Of a stretch of DNA of 64,000 bases, positions 1 to 10,557 are shown in pieces. Each line of letters opens with the position of its first letter. The first letter of the stretch is position 1. The DNA comes from Falciphora oryzae (lineage: Eukaryota; Ascomycota; Sordariomycetes; Magnaporthales; Magnaporthaceae), in the NCBI GenBank assembly GCA_000733355.1, contig JNVV01000029.1, forward strand, positions 344,918-408,917, read 5' to 3'. The position numbers and the translations under genes were made by a program. Below the pieces are notes generated by a model. It was given only the letters and a program-made list of their open reading frames with translations. It did not search any database and was not told where the DNA came from.

Positions 1-518
1 AGCCGTTGTTGGGCTAATACGTCGATGTTTCATGGACGGCAGGCCACTTCCATGTGCAAAGCTGCAGCTGCAGCACGAGATTCACCTGAGCCTCCGTCAA
101 TTTCCTAAGTTTCACCGTCAGCGAGCTGCAGGTTCGTGATCCAATTCTGCGCGCCAGGTCACGTGCGCTTCATTGCGCGAAAATGGCCCCACCGCGGCCA
201 AGAGCCCCGTCTCCCCAGAAACGGGTGGATAACACTGCACGGGTAAACAGTCCCTGCAGCAGAGCCGGCCAAAATACGTTGGGCCCCGATCCACGATCCC
301 AACCCGCCAACCTGCCTTGGGTATAGCCACCGAAACCAGCCGTATCGTGTAACTGTTTCATCTACTCAGCACAGCTTTCGAGGCACATGCATACGGCTCC
401 GCGTCCATAACAGCCGCCACACCAGCCGACTCTACAAACAAAACCACACCCGCCGCTGCAGAACACATCGTGAAAAACCACCATCGGATGCTGAGCAGCT
501 CACGACACCCGTCCCGCC
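1..518. other. Upstream region without a recognised gene
   Basis: No coding signal, RNA gene or repeat was recognised. The last part is presumably the promoter and 5' leader of the coiled-coil gene that starts at 519. Confidence 0.5.
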
Positions 519-2948
519 ATGGATCCGACGTCGCCGAGCTGTCAACACTCGCCGCCGCCGGCCGCCGCCGCCACCGCCGCCTCGCCGCTGCAGGCCGCCT
601 CGGCTGACCGCGTGAACCACCAGCGCGAGCCGTCGTCCTTCGTGTCCTCGTTCCAGCGGAGTGGCACCACCGCCCCCGCCGGTGGCCACTCGCGCGACAG
701 CTCCGTTCACGACAAGATCAGCCAGTTCAACACCCTCGCCGTCCAGTCCAAGCAGCTGGAGCGCAAGACTACCGATGCCGCCCTCAAACGCGCCATTCTC
801 GGCCGCGAGGAGGCCGAGGTCGAGATGCGCCGGTACCGCGACGAGGCCAGGGCGCTGCGCCGCCAGGTCGAGGAGGGCAAGGAGAGGGAACGGAAGGTCG
901 GCGAGAGGCTGGAGACTGTGATGGTGCGCTCTTTCTGTACCCCGCCCACACATATCATGCATCAAGTGCGCTGAAGCTAACCACGCCCCTGTTTCGCTAC
1001 CAAACAGGAGAACTACGGTCGCGCAAAGGAAACGCACGCACACACACAGGCCCTCTGGGAGAAGGAGATCCGGCGCGCGCGAAAGGACACGTTCAAGTCG
1101 CAAAGCGTCATCGTCAAGCTGCAGGAGGAGCTGAAGGCGGCGCGCGCGGCCGTCAAAACCGCCGAGACCGCACTAGCAGAGGAGAAGGAGCGCGCTCATG
1201 CTAAGGAACAGGAGGCGTTCGCTGCTCGCTACGAGGTAGTCGGAGTGCAAGAGCAGCTGGAGCAGGCACAGGAGCGTCTCAAGGTCGTGGAGCAGGAGCG
1301 CGACGCCTTCAAGACGCTGGCGAAGTCTGAGGAGGACCTCGCCAGGATCGCGGCCGAGGGTCGCCTGCCGCTACCTAAGCCGGAACCGAAAGAGGATAGC
1401 GAGAGAGAGGACGAGGACAACGAGTTTGCCTCGCCGGGCAAGGAGAGCCCTAAGCCGCGCCAGGCACCACTGTCAACTACCGACGTCAAGTTCTCGGAAT
1501 CGAGCGAGGCCGAGATCGAGGAGCTGTCTCTCAGGTGGCAGTGGGAGAAGCAGCGAGCCGACCGTGCCGAGGACCATGTGGAGTTCCTGCAGGCTGAGTG
1601 TCTCTTGCGCGCCTGCCCCTGCATGAAGTCTCGTCCGCGAACCGGCATCCTCGGCCAGTCTCATCGGAGGCAGCCGTCGATGGAGATCGTTGACCCCAGC
1701 GACCACGCCATCATTGGGGGCAAGAGGTCCATGTCGCCACAGAGGTCTACCTTCTCTCCGAAGAGGAGCCGAATCGAGAACCCCAAGCGCAGGTCGTCGA
1801 GGCGTAGTACCATCTTCGTTCCTGAAGAGGGCGTCTTCCGCACCGTGTCTCAGGAGGAGGCCGAGGCCATGGCTGCCCCGTCGATACCTATCGTCGAAGA
1901 AGAAGAATCTGCCGACACCACCGTGGAGCCCGTCACCCCGATTACGCCCCTCACCCCTGTTGAGATGAAGAACAGCCCAGAGGCATTTGCGCGTACCCCG
2001 TCCCTCGACCCACCCGCATTCGCCGTCCTCTCCGACTCGAGGACCTCGCTTCTTTCCCTGCTGGACGCTCCGCACCAGAAGGAGGAGCCGACTGCCAGGT
2101 TTGAAATTCCGACCATGTCTGGGATGGTTGTTCAGCAGGAGTTTGTGCAGGGGACTACGATAGTGGAGGAAATCGGGGTCCCTGCGCCCTCTCAGTCCAG
2201 GCGCTACGAGACCCCCGATACCGTGTTGCCTGTGCCAGAACTGGAGCAGGCGGCACGTGAGAAGACTCCGACTGATGGGGACTTTGAGGCCACCATAATC
2301 GCGGACCGCGGGCGAACACGGAGCCCCGAGGCGGTAGCCCTGTCGAAGAGTTCCACCCCCGAAGAAGAGCACGAGCCGCAGGTGTCCGTGCACGAACTCC
2401 GCCAGCCTGCCGAGTCATCAATGCTGGAGGAGGAACACCGCCGGTCTCCTGAACCGGCGCCCCGCCCTCACACCTCGGCGGCGCGATATGGCGCGGTGCA
2501 GACGACGACCATGACGACCAAGGTGCCGCTCCGGGAGGAGAACACAGACCCGAGCCTGGCGAAGCGGTTGATGGCGCTCCAGCGCACGCCGTCACACAGC
2601 GGCTCGGTGCGCAGTAGCACCAGCAGCCGCGGGCGGTCCGCGGCCGACGAGGACGGGCCCTCGTTCGACGTCACCAATCCGGCCCTCACGCCCACCATGA
2701 CGCGCGAGCAGGCGCTGGCGCAGATCAGGGAGCGCCGCGGCAGGGCGCGCAGCGCCATGGGCCACAACCGCCCTGTTACACCTGGCGCAGGTGCCCGCCC
2801 CGTCACGCCCGGCGGAGGTGCTGTTACCGGAGGGCCGGCGAAGAGGCCGATCAAGCAGCCGGCGCTGGGCGAGCGGAGGGATGTGAGCGCGCCTGTGGGG
2901 CGCACGGCCGCGCCTATGAGCGCCGCCCGTAGGAGGGTCAGGTCGTGA
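519..2948 (+). CDS. Coiled-coil protein of unknown function
   Basis: Two exons, 519-923 and 1008-2948, join in frame to about 781 residues. The 84-bp intron has a GTGCGC donor, a GCTAAC branch site and a CAG acceptor. After a low-complexity Pro/Ala/Ser N-terminus, residues about 60-250 form a long Glu/Arg/Lys-rich coiled coil. An acidic stretch follows, then a long disordered Ser/Pro/Glu-rich tail with a basic C-terminus. The block around residues 65-140 looks strongly conserved in character, as in coiled-coil proteins restricted to filamentous fungi, but I do not recognise a named family. A cytoskeletal or spindle-pole role would be a guess. The ATG has a good context (CCGCCATGG). Codon use is GC-rich at third positions throughout, supporting a real gene. 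Confidence 0.8.
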
Positions 2949-3790
2949 TGATGCTATTGACGTTCTTTTTCTTCTTTGTTTTTATTTTGTTGTCTATCTT
3001 TCATGATCATCACGACGACCACGAACTTGGCGACGACCCATTTGGAGGCGGTTCACGCTTGGAATACGGGGCTGGGGGAACTGGTTGGATTAGGTATGAG
3101 ATTCCCAGTGGAATCTCCGTTTTTGTTCTCTGCTTTTGCTCAGATTGTCCATATCTTGATGGCCACAAGGGATACGGGGGTTGTTCAGGCCACACGGCAA
3201 AGGGGAAGGAACAGCGGCTAAGGGGGTTGTAATTGTTGTACGAGAAAACAGCTCGCTTCCTTTCCTTTGTTTTGTTTTGTCTGTCTTGGCTATTTGCATA
3301 GCTGGGCGTTTTTCTTTTCTGGGAACCCAGAGGATCTTTGGGCGGGCCTTTTTTTGCACAAATGCTTTCTCGCTCTTGGTGCTTGGGGAAACTCTTGCTC
3401 GAGTCGGGACCAGCCCTTCATGTTGTTTCTCATTGTGGAAAAGAAAGTACATGCTGGACATACATACATAAAGTAATCTTTGCTATCCTCATCGCAAGCC
3501 ACGCCTTGTATCCCGTTCCTTAACATTGGATAGTTCAAAGTGGGGTCGCAGTACATCGACTCGCCTTCCTCGGCTCCTTCGCTGTGACGATCTTCTCGTT
3601 CTCGATAACATCCCGCTCGGTCCACCGTGGCCGACTCGGAAAACACGACCCCGATGTCCACCTAGAACATCTCGGGGCCGGGCCTTCACAGCTAGTGGTC
3701 GTCCCGGAGCAATGCGGTTGTGGAGCACAATGTGTAGGCACGGCGCCCAAATAAATACTTGCAGTTCCGATAGCGCTGATTGGGATCCCC
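2949..3790. other. Intergenic region, 3' side of the coiled-coil gene
   Basis: T-rich sequence follows the stop codon, consistent with a 3' UTR. I see no gene. The short reading frames here lack coding-like codon use. Confidence 0.5.
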
Positions 3791-3814
3791 ATTGCCCGAA
3801 CTCATCCTGTAAAT

Positions 3815-3972
3815 CTCCTTTCCTGTTTCCTGTATCCTTTCCAATCTCCTGTATCCGTTCCTATTTCCTATATCCTTTCCTGTTTCCTATATCCTTTCCT
3901 GTTTCCTATATCCTTTCCTGTTTCCTATATCCTTTCCTGTTTCCTATATCCTTTCCTGTTTCCTGTATCCTA
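3815..3972 (+). repeat. 19-bp minisatellite
   Basis: A 19-bp unit, TATATCCTTTCCTGTTTCC, is repeated head to tail. About five near-perfect copies lie at 3868-3965, with diverged copies on both sides. The strand is strongly pyrimidine-rich. The period was measured from successive CCTATATCC blocks (3867, 3886 and so on). No gene overlaps it. Confidence 0.9.
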
Positions 3973-4111
3973 AAACATGTAACTTGGGGGTATCAACCGT
4001 AAGTTTTTGCGTGTTCTAACTAACCCGGTAGTGCACGTGGTAGGCCAACGGCGGCCGCGCCGACCCTGTCCCAAAGCTCCCAACGAGGAAGGCACGACAA
4101 ACGCGGCCCGC

Positions 4112-4280
4112 GAACCTGCCCTACAGGCGCACCCAAAGGAACGCATCCAAACAAACGCCGCCCGCCCGAGCCCAACAACGGCCAAGTGAGGACCGCAAGC
4201 AGCCACGAGGAACGCACCCAAACAAACGCCGCCCGGCCGGACCCAACAACGGCTGAGTGAGGACCGCAAGCAGCCACGAT
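4112..4280 (+). repeat. Two-copy tandem duplication of about 80 bp
   Basis: The segment running from the aacgcaycca block through caaacaaacgccgcccg, caacaacggc and gtgaggaccgcaagcagcc occurs twice in direct tandem, around 4140-4207 and 4210-4279, with a few substitutions. It lies between two minisatellites. Function is unknown. Confidence 0.8.
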
Positions 4281-4436
4281 AATCGGTTTGGCAGGCAGTT
4301 CAGCAGAAACACCTACGTGAATCGCGTCTGAGTCACTGAGGCTAGCTGTCTCATAGGTACCTAGTCCCCAGATATCCTGAGTCTCCATATTGGACTGTCT
4401 CCTTGGTACCGCCACCAAGATAGTACCTGCACACGG

Positions 4437-4742
4437 GAATCGAGAGAAAAGCTTCTGGGGCATCGAGAGAAAGGCTCTTGGGGCATCGAAAGAAAGATCG
4501 AGAGAAAGGCTCCGGGGCGTCGAGAAAAAGACTCCTGGGGCATCGAGAAAAAAAAGCTCTTGGGGCATCGAAAGAAAAGCTCCTGGGGCACCGAGAAAAA
4601 GGCTCTTTTGGGGCATCGAAAGAAAGGATCGAGAGAAAGGGTCGAGAGAAAGGATCGAGAGAAAGGCTCCGGGGCATCGAGAAAAAAGCTCTTGGGGCAT
4701 CGAGAGAAAGGCTCTTGGGGTCTCGAGAGAAAAGCTCTTGGG
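4437..4742 (+). repeat. Purine-rich minisatellite built on GGGGCATCGAGAGAAAG-type units
   Basis: About a dozen units of roughly 20-30 bp share GGGGCATCGA followed by GAAAGGCTCTTG or GAAAAAGCTC. Local variants carry extra GATCGAGAGAAAG blocks (for example 4494-4512 and 4618-4668). The tract is open in several frames, giving Gly/Ser/Arg/Lys-rich peptides that are almost certainly not proteins in their own right. It runs directly into the AsaB-like coding sequence without a stop in that frame. Confidence 0.9.
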
Positions 4743-4753
4743 CAATTGTCGGC

Positions 4754-5911
4754 AAGGTGGTGCAAGCAAGCCTGCCTCGAAAGACGCTTGAGCTCCCCGA
4801 AGTCAAGTCCGAGATCCATTTTCTCCAGAGAAGCGATCTGTTCGAGGCGGAGAAGCCATACGCTTTTCGCTACCACGTCGACGCACCCGAGGTCCAGCAG
4901 ACCACTATGGCCGTGAGCCCGGCCGCGGTAACTATAAGAAACATCAGGGGGTTTGAGCACCACTTCTCGCTGGAGTCGACCGGCTTCGAGGTCATGGACG
5001 TTGGCGAGACCATACCTTACGAGGCCTTCTTCGACCCTGCCGCTGTTGAGCCGTATTTTAGGAACCTCGAGAGGCTCGTCAAGTCGCGCCTTGGGGCCCT
5101 GCATGTTGAGGTCTTCAGACATGGTGTAGGTCCCACGAGCCCCGCGCGCAGTGCCCAGAACTCCCATCATCGCCTTACTGACACCTCCTCCCAGATTCGC
5201 AAATGCCATCCAGACTTCCCCATCTCGACCGGGTCCAAGTACGACTATGACCAGCCAACGTCAGTAGCTCATATAGGTATGGAGACTCTCAAATCTAAAG
5301 TGCAAGCATTTTAGCGGAAGCTTACCCATCTCCTAGACACAACCGTCGACGAGATGTTCAATTATGTAGATCGGTTCCCTCCGGAGAAACAGGAGCTGTC
5401 CCGGGGACGGAGATGTCAATGGCTCAAGTAGGTGACAACATCGAACCAGGGAGGGTGTTGACACACGGGAACGGAGTTTACTGACGCCCCGCGCGCAACG
5501 GGAACAGCGTGTGGAAGCCGCTAAGGGGCCCGCTCCATGACTGGCCGCTCACGTTCTGCGATGCCGCCGACATCGAACCGAACGTGGACCTCGCCTCTGC
5601 CGACCTGCTGTATCCCGACCTCGCTACAGAGAACTGCCAGGTTTACCATCGTGATACCTACAAGCGGTATTACCTCGACGGCCAGACCGCGTCTGAGGCT
5701 ATCGTCTTCCTACAAGCGGACAGCAAGGAGGGTGCGCTGACAGGTGAGATAGGCTGTCCCAGTGCGCATAATTTTTGTTCGTTCTAACTTGATGGTACCA
5801 CTCCTGCCTGAAGGTGTCCTGCATTGTCCCTTCTACAACCCGGCAACTCCACAGGCCGAAGAACCGGGAGAAAGCATCGAAGCTAGGCTACTTGTGTGTT
5901 ACGAATCCTAG
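4754..5911 (+). pseudogene. AsaB/CmcJ-like oxidoreductase gene, 5' end missing
   Basis: The reading frame resembles the fungal AsaB/CmcJ-type hydroxylase-desaturase family: FLQRSDLFEAEKPY, then NIRGFEHHFSLESTGFEV, HPDFPISTGSKYDYDQP, VWKPLRGPLHDWPL and HCPFYNP near the end. Exons run to 5125, then 5195-5276, 5337-5427, 5508-5743 and 5814-5911. All four introns have GT-AG borders and keep frame, so the core and 3' end look intact. The 5' end does not. No ATG in any frame exists between 3975 and 4907, and 4907 lies inside the conserved core. The minisatellite sits directly in front. Either the first exon was lost or displaced, or translation starts in a distant upstream exon that I cannot find. 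In this family the enzymes are usually secondary-metabolism oxidoreductases. The exact reaction is unknown here. Confidence 0.65.
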
Positions 5912-6077
5912 TGGCTGCGCATGAAGTACAAGAGGACGGCCTGGTGCAGTGGAACTTTGCACTGAGGTCTGGCTAGGGATGACGAGACGTTGTCCCAGCT
6001 TGCATAACCAAGAAGCTTTGTTTCTCTGGAATTGTCTATCAAATCGTCCATCCATATCGCGGTTGCTCTCTCCAAGG

Positions 6078-7492
6078 TCACTTTTGGGTGTTTTCCGGGA
6101 TTTCGACGTTGGGCCGAGAGCCCCAGACACTCTACAGGTCACCGCAACGTCAGGACTAAGAAGCAGGGATGGGGGTTTGCGAGGGCGTCTCACCTTGTGC
6201 AGCGTGAGAGCGGCATAGAGTACCACAAGTGCACGAACGTACAGATACACAATCGTGACTGGTACCACAGCCAGGCTGTCGAGAGCGAGACTGTACGGCG
6301 CATGCTCGGCGACCGTCAGGATGCTCGATATGGCGAAGTGGTCACGCAAGAGTGCTGCCAATTGCCATTGGGATTCTCTGGAGGGTAGCAGTGAGTCAGA
6401 CTGGGTTGTTCTCCTCGTGGAGCGGGACACATGCCTGTCTCTCAAACGCCCAACTCCGACAGACAGAAGAAACAGCATCTCCAGGAGTGTAGCCGTGTCA
6501 GTGATGTAGTACACCAAGAGGTTCAGCACGGCCCGGAGCAGATGGCGCGCACCGCATTTCTTGACGCTGAAGGCGAGGTCGGCGACGTAGCATCGGATGG
6601 TATCCCTCTGCCACCGCAAGAGTTGTTTGAGGTAGAGCGAGCTCGGGCTGACCTTGGCGACCAGAAGCACCTCGTCCGAGTTCTCGAACCAGGTACGCCA
6701 GCCGTGCCGGACGCACCAGGTCGTGAAGGCGTTGTCGTCGCCGGTCGTGACGTGATTCCCCAGCCACTTCTCGTTGAGGAAAGATTCGTAGAACTCCTCG
6801 TTCTGAAACACGCCGGTCCGGAAGGCGCTGAGCCGGCCCGAGAGGTTGAGGACCTGGCCCCGGTTGAAGTAGGCCAGCGCCGAGTGCATGATGTTGCGCC
6901 GGACGAGGTTGAGGTGCCCGAACCGCTCCCAAACCGTCAGGCCCGCCTGGTGCACGGGTCCGACGATCTGCAGGCCCGTGACGCCGCCGATGCCGGGGTC
7001 GTTGAGGGGATAGACTATGCGGGCGAGAGTTCCGGCGGACCAGAGAGAACGGTCGTCGGCAATGACAAAGACCGGGGTGCGGACCCGGCGGATGGCCTCG
7101 TAGAACTGGAACCGGGCTGACGGGCGGCGGACGGAATGCACAGAGACCCTTGGGTCGCCGATTTCGTCGACAAGGCTGGAGACTTCCGGGAGCCGGCGGT
7201 CGACCGTGATCACAATCACCTCCCTGGGGCCGCAGGCCAGCCACCGAGAGAGAACATCTTGATACTTTGGCTCGGTGCCGAGAGTGATGGAGACAACAGT
7301 GACGTCGTCGGAGACCTGGATGCTTGATCTGCCTCCCCAGCAGAAGGGCTTCAACATCGCATAGCCACAGTACTCGAGGAGTAGCAGCGCGCCACGTAGG
7401 CATCTCAGGGCTCTCGATTGTCGAAGGAGGTATCGTAGGCAAGATGTTAGCACATTCGTGCGGCAGCTCGACCAGAGTGCCTGGGTGTTCAA
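6078..7492 (-). CDS. Family-2 glycosyltransferase, Cps1/hyaluronan-synthase-like
   Basis: The main exon runs down to 6194. A 62-bp intron (6193-6132, GTGAGA donor) joins it to a last exon, 6131-6078, ending in SVWGSRPNVEIPENTQK. This matches the WGxR-type end of fungal polysaccharide synthases and removes an apparent run-on to 5888. GT2 signatures are present: DVTVVS at the start of the catalytic domain, GDDNAFTTW (TGDD acceptor motif), QLLRWQR (QxxRW) and hydrophobic segments near the C-terminus. The usual ADDDxxW reads ADDRSLW, so the metal-binding DxD motif is altered. The 5' end is uncertain: the open frame reaches 7492 on a TTG codon, while the first ATG at 7357 would cut off a likely N-terminal membrane segment, so an upstream exon may exist. 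Likely role: membrane synthesis of an extracellular or cell-wall polysaccharide, if still active. Confidence 0.8.
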
Positions 7493-8064
7493 GTCAGCAG
7501 GGCTAAATATTTAGGGGAGGACTGTACAAGATTGTGACATAGATCCAATGCAGCATTATAGCTGTTTCTTGGATCTAGTAGGCAGAGGCTTAGATCGGTG
7601 CTGTCTTGTCGACGACGCACGAGGTGTCGAGCGTGGACGCGGCTTTCGCAGGCGAGATCAGGTCGAGTGTCTCCTGAGGGGGCAGCTGCCAGGCTATGGG
7701 GGTACATACCCCGCCAGCTACGCATGGGTGCGGCACGGTTACATCGGGTCACTGGCCCCGAGCTGACAGCCGAGAGTGCCATAGAGAAATACCTAGATAG
7801 CAGCAAAAGGTCAGCGCATGCATATGAGTGGATGAATCAGTCTAGGTGGGGAAAATGGCAGCCTCAGTTCTCTCATCGAATGAATCCCTCTCGATGGCCC
7901 TATCTACCTGGTGCCAAGCCCAGACTCCCCGATGTCTTGGCCGAGAGCGGGTATCTTTGTCCAAACCCACTAACGCCTTCGAAGAATATCCAAGAAATAC
8001 ATTCCGGGCGACAAATTATCATCCTGTTGATGATCCTGGCGGCGCCCCCCGCGGCCTCGACGAA
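7493..8064. other. Intergenic region
   Basis: No convincing gene. A plus-strand frame (7598-8320) crosses it but lacks coding character. The part at 8000-8064 reads coding-like on the minus strand as a continuation of the next gene beyond its stop. Confidence 0.4.
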
Positions 8065-8310
8065 CTACTTGAGCTCGTCGTCCTTGTCCGGGTGCTCCTT
8101 CGGGTTTTCGATCTTTTGGGCAATGTGGGCGGACACGTGTGTGAAGACGCCGCCCTTGGGCGAGGCCCATGAGATGGCCACGCACGTGGCGAGCTTGTCG
8201 GTCCAGAAGCCCCGCGACCGACGTTTCTTCGGGATGGGGACCGGCTTGCCTGTCAGGGCGTTGAAGAGCTGGAAGTTTTCGGCGGCGTCCATTGTGCCGA
8301 TACAACCCAT
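8065..8310 (-). CDS. Small hypothetical protein (81 aa)
   Basis: An ATG-started frame of 81 codons begins MGCIGTMDAAENFQ and ends KDDELK, with GC-rich third positions typical of genes in this window. The protein is soluble and basic in the middle (PIPKKRRSRGFW). I do not recognise a family. After the TAG stop the same frame continues with coding-like codons (FVEAAGGAARIINRM), so the annotated end may be a nonsense mutation, a readthrough site or a missed intron. The second Met (8292) is an equally good start. Confidence 0.4.
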   Translation of the reverse strand: MGCIGTMDAAENFQLFNALTGKPVPIPKKRRSRGFWTDKLATCVAISWASPKGGVFTHVSAHIAQKIENPKEHPDKDDELK

Positions 8311-8876
8311 CTCGACCTAAAGACCGAATTAAGGTCAAACAAGGACATATGTTGACCCCCACGTAAGAAGACTGTGATATCGCTATGGGTGCTTATCCCC
8401 TGTCACACGCGAGCGGGAGAGACGGTCTACTACACGGCACAGCTTTTGCAACCCTAACGCAGCTGGCCAAGACTGGGGTCGTGTGGGGTCAGCGCTGAGG
8501 CTCGGAAAAAGAAGATGAATATGTCGCAAAAGAAGTTCTGTGGCACGTCTTGGATGTTTATACTCCTTTTACATTGGAACGTGTCTGGTGGCCCGGTGTA
8601 CCTGATATTACTGCCGGTTTTTTTTTTTTTTTTTTTTACTTTTCCTCTCAATGCTCGACGACGAACCCTGCAAGGCCAAACTAGGAATGAATGCAGGCCC
8701 AAAGCTGTCGCCGATTTAGCCTAAGCAGGGGTCTGCACCGGGCTTCCTCAGGCTGCCTGGCACCGTTGTGCTCCTACAGAATGCCTCCCTCTAGGCTCCA
8801 GGTGCATCCCGGGCTGGCAGACGCATTTGATGCCCCAAGTATTCGCCACACACCTCTAGATAGACTTCAGTGCAGC
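8311..8876. other. Intergenic region with a 20-T tract
   Basis: An uninterrupted run of 20 T lies at 8618-8637. No gene is visible. The right part is probably the 5' leader of the 2EXR gene, whose frame stays open upstream to 8691. Confidence 0.5.
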
Positions 8877-9713
8877 ATGGCTGAACAAGATGGATCGGGA
8901 GATGAGCGACTCTTCAACGACGAACACGCCGGGGCAACGCGAGGCCCTGACCCGCCCTCGACCTTCCATCCCTTTGGTCGCCTCCCAAAAGAACTCCGCC
9001 TCGAGGTCTGGTCCTACAGCCTGCTGGGCCGCGAGCGCATTATCAGGGTCACCGTCACTGCGGACATCAAGGAGTCCGATTGCCGTGGCTGCAAGTTAGT
9101 GGAAGGAGGCTTGGCTCACTCGAGAGGTGTGTACCTGCGTATTCATAAGGTCGGCGATAGCCCGGGTCAGACTGATTCCACATCAACAAACAACATATCC
9201 GATACCAACCAACAAGCCCCCAGCCCTCCACCATCCATCCCCAGCTGCATTAGGTACCAGGCACGCTGTCTTGGCCGCCTCAATTTCCCTCTGTCCGAGC
9301 AAGATTTGTGCGATATGGACGATACAGCCGCCACAGAGGCCCCTTGCTATGGGCCTACCGTGGGCACCCGCTACAGTGCGCCACCACGGCCATCGATTGT
9401 CAACCGCATCTCCAGCTTTCTCCGTCAGCCCATCCGCCACAAGTCGACTGCACTACCTCCGTCTCCGCCGACCATCAATGTGACGTGGTATCGGCCCAAC
9501 ATCCCGGCCGCCGTTCTTGCCCCGCTCACCACTTCTCAGCAGCCGCGATTGGTCATGGCGGCGGGAGGTGCAGGCGGAGCGGGAGCTGCAGCGGAAGAAG
9601 GGGCGACAGAGAACACACAGACGTATCGCGATGCCGAGCGTCTCGTCCACTCGGTCCGCACCGACCTCTGGACCGTCAACCCGGACCCTGGGTCGGGTGC
9701 TGGACCTCCCTGA
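8877..9713 (+). CDS. 2EXR-domain protein
   Basis: One uninterrupted frame of 278 codons starts at MAEQDGSG, whose ATG has good context (GCAGCATGG). An upstream in-frame ATG at 8781 is possible. Residues about 25-60 hold FHPFGRLPKELRLEVWSYSL, the signature of the fungal 2EXR domain (F-box-like, F-x-LP-x-ELR-x-x-IW). The rest is Pro/Ser/Thr-rich and poorly conserved in character, with WYRPNIPAAV near residue 205, and a Gly/Ala run. 2EXR proteins are very common in Pezizomycotina and mostly uncharacterised. An intron may have been missed in the variable part, because such proteins usually show more structure after the 2EXR block. Confidence 0.65.
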   Translation: MAEQDGSGDERLFNDEHAGATRGPDPPSTFHPFGRLPKELRLEVWSYSLLGRERIIRVTVTADIKESDCRGCKLVEGGLAHSRGVYLRIHKVGDSPGQTDSTSTNNISDTNQQAPSPPPSIPSCIRYQARCLGRLNFPLSEQDLCDMDDTAATEAPCYGPTVGTRYSAPPRPSIVNRISSFLRQPIRHKSTALPPSPPTINVTWYRPNIPAAVLAPLTTSQQPRLVMAAGGAGGAGAAAEEGATENTQTYRDAERLVHSVRTDLWTVNPDPGSGAGPP

Positions 9714-10557
9714 TCCCCGGCCTGTCGAGGATATAACTTATAAGGCGCATCCGTAACGCCGGCAAAATCCGTAATATTTACTCCGAATCGAAAGGCTTTA
9801 AAAGGACCCATTAGATGATAGCAATATGTCTGCTGGGCAAATAGCTAGGATCTGTTTCTGCATGCAGCGTGTCAGTGTCGTCCCCCGCGGCTGTTTACCC
9901 AAGCCTGCCTCGAGTCCGCCAGGATTGGGCGCTTGGCGGGGACTCGCGGAAGAAACAAGGCAGACTCGGACCTCCAACCATGCATCGCCAGGCCTCAATT
10001 TCGAGTGGGTGCGATCCGAAATAGCGCGAAGGTCCTAAAATAGTGCACCACGGATATCAGAAGGAGGGGCGTTGATGCGACAGCAAACCACCATCATGCT
10101 GAAAAATGAGGTGACGACACAAGTGGCTTGACCCACAAAAGACTTTCTCATACCGAGGCAGTGACGACCAGGCTCTATTGATTGAAGGGAATAAAAAGGG
10201 CAGTGACGACCGGGCTACCATTGAGTGAGGGCCCGGGGGTGACTCACTGCATGGAAAGCATGGAAGATAAGTAGGCCTCGGGTCTCCCATCCTACTTTCC
10301 TCCGCCCGCAGACTATCTCTTGGTCTTCTCCTACACCAGCAACACACTGCCATCAACCCGACAGTTGTCTTCCCTTTTCCATCAAGAAGCAAAACATCCA
10401 GTCAGTCTCCAAGTTGTGAGTAGCCTCGCTGATATGCTAGCAGGGTTTCCGGTCACGGACAGCCTCGCCAAGCTTTTCCGATCTTCCAGCACTTTCTAAC
10501 CTGGGCACGAACGAAAAGCCGTCCTACCTAGGTGGGATACCAAGAAAGCCTCGCACC
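9714..10557. other. Intergenic region
   Basis: Nothing coding was recognised. The part at 10380-10557 may be the spliced 5' leader of the next small gene: GTGAGTAG at 10417 has a donor-like form and CTGATATGCTAG follows it. Confidence 0.4.

Noticed and set aside
432..1103. 223-residue minus-strand open frame
   Set aside because: Antisense to the coiled-coil gene and crossing its intron; Gly/Arg-rich, no domain.
4478..4750. Repeat-encoded Lys/Arg/Ser/Gly-rich peptide as a gene of its own
   Set aside because: It has no ATG, is open in several frames and is simply minisatellite.
6350..6480. Possible extra intron in the glycosyltransferase (GTTTGA donor, CTGAC branch, TCCAG acceptor)
   Set aside because: Its 70-bp length would break the frame of the following membrane segment, which reads well without splicing.
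7598..8320. 240-residue plus-strand open frame
   Set aside because: Codon use is not coding-like and it overlaps the better minus-strand small gene.
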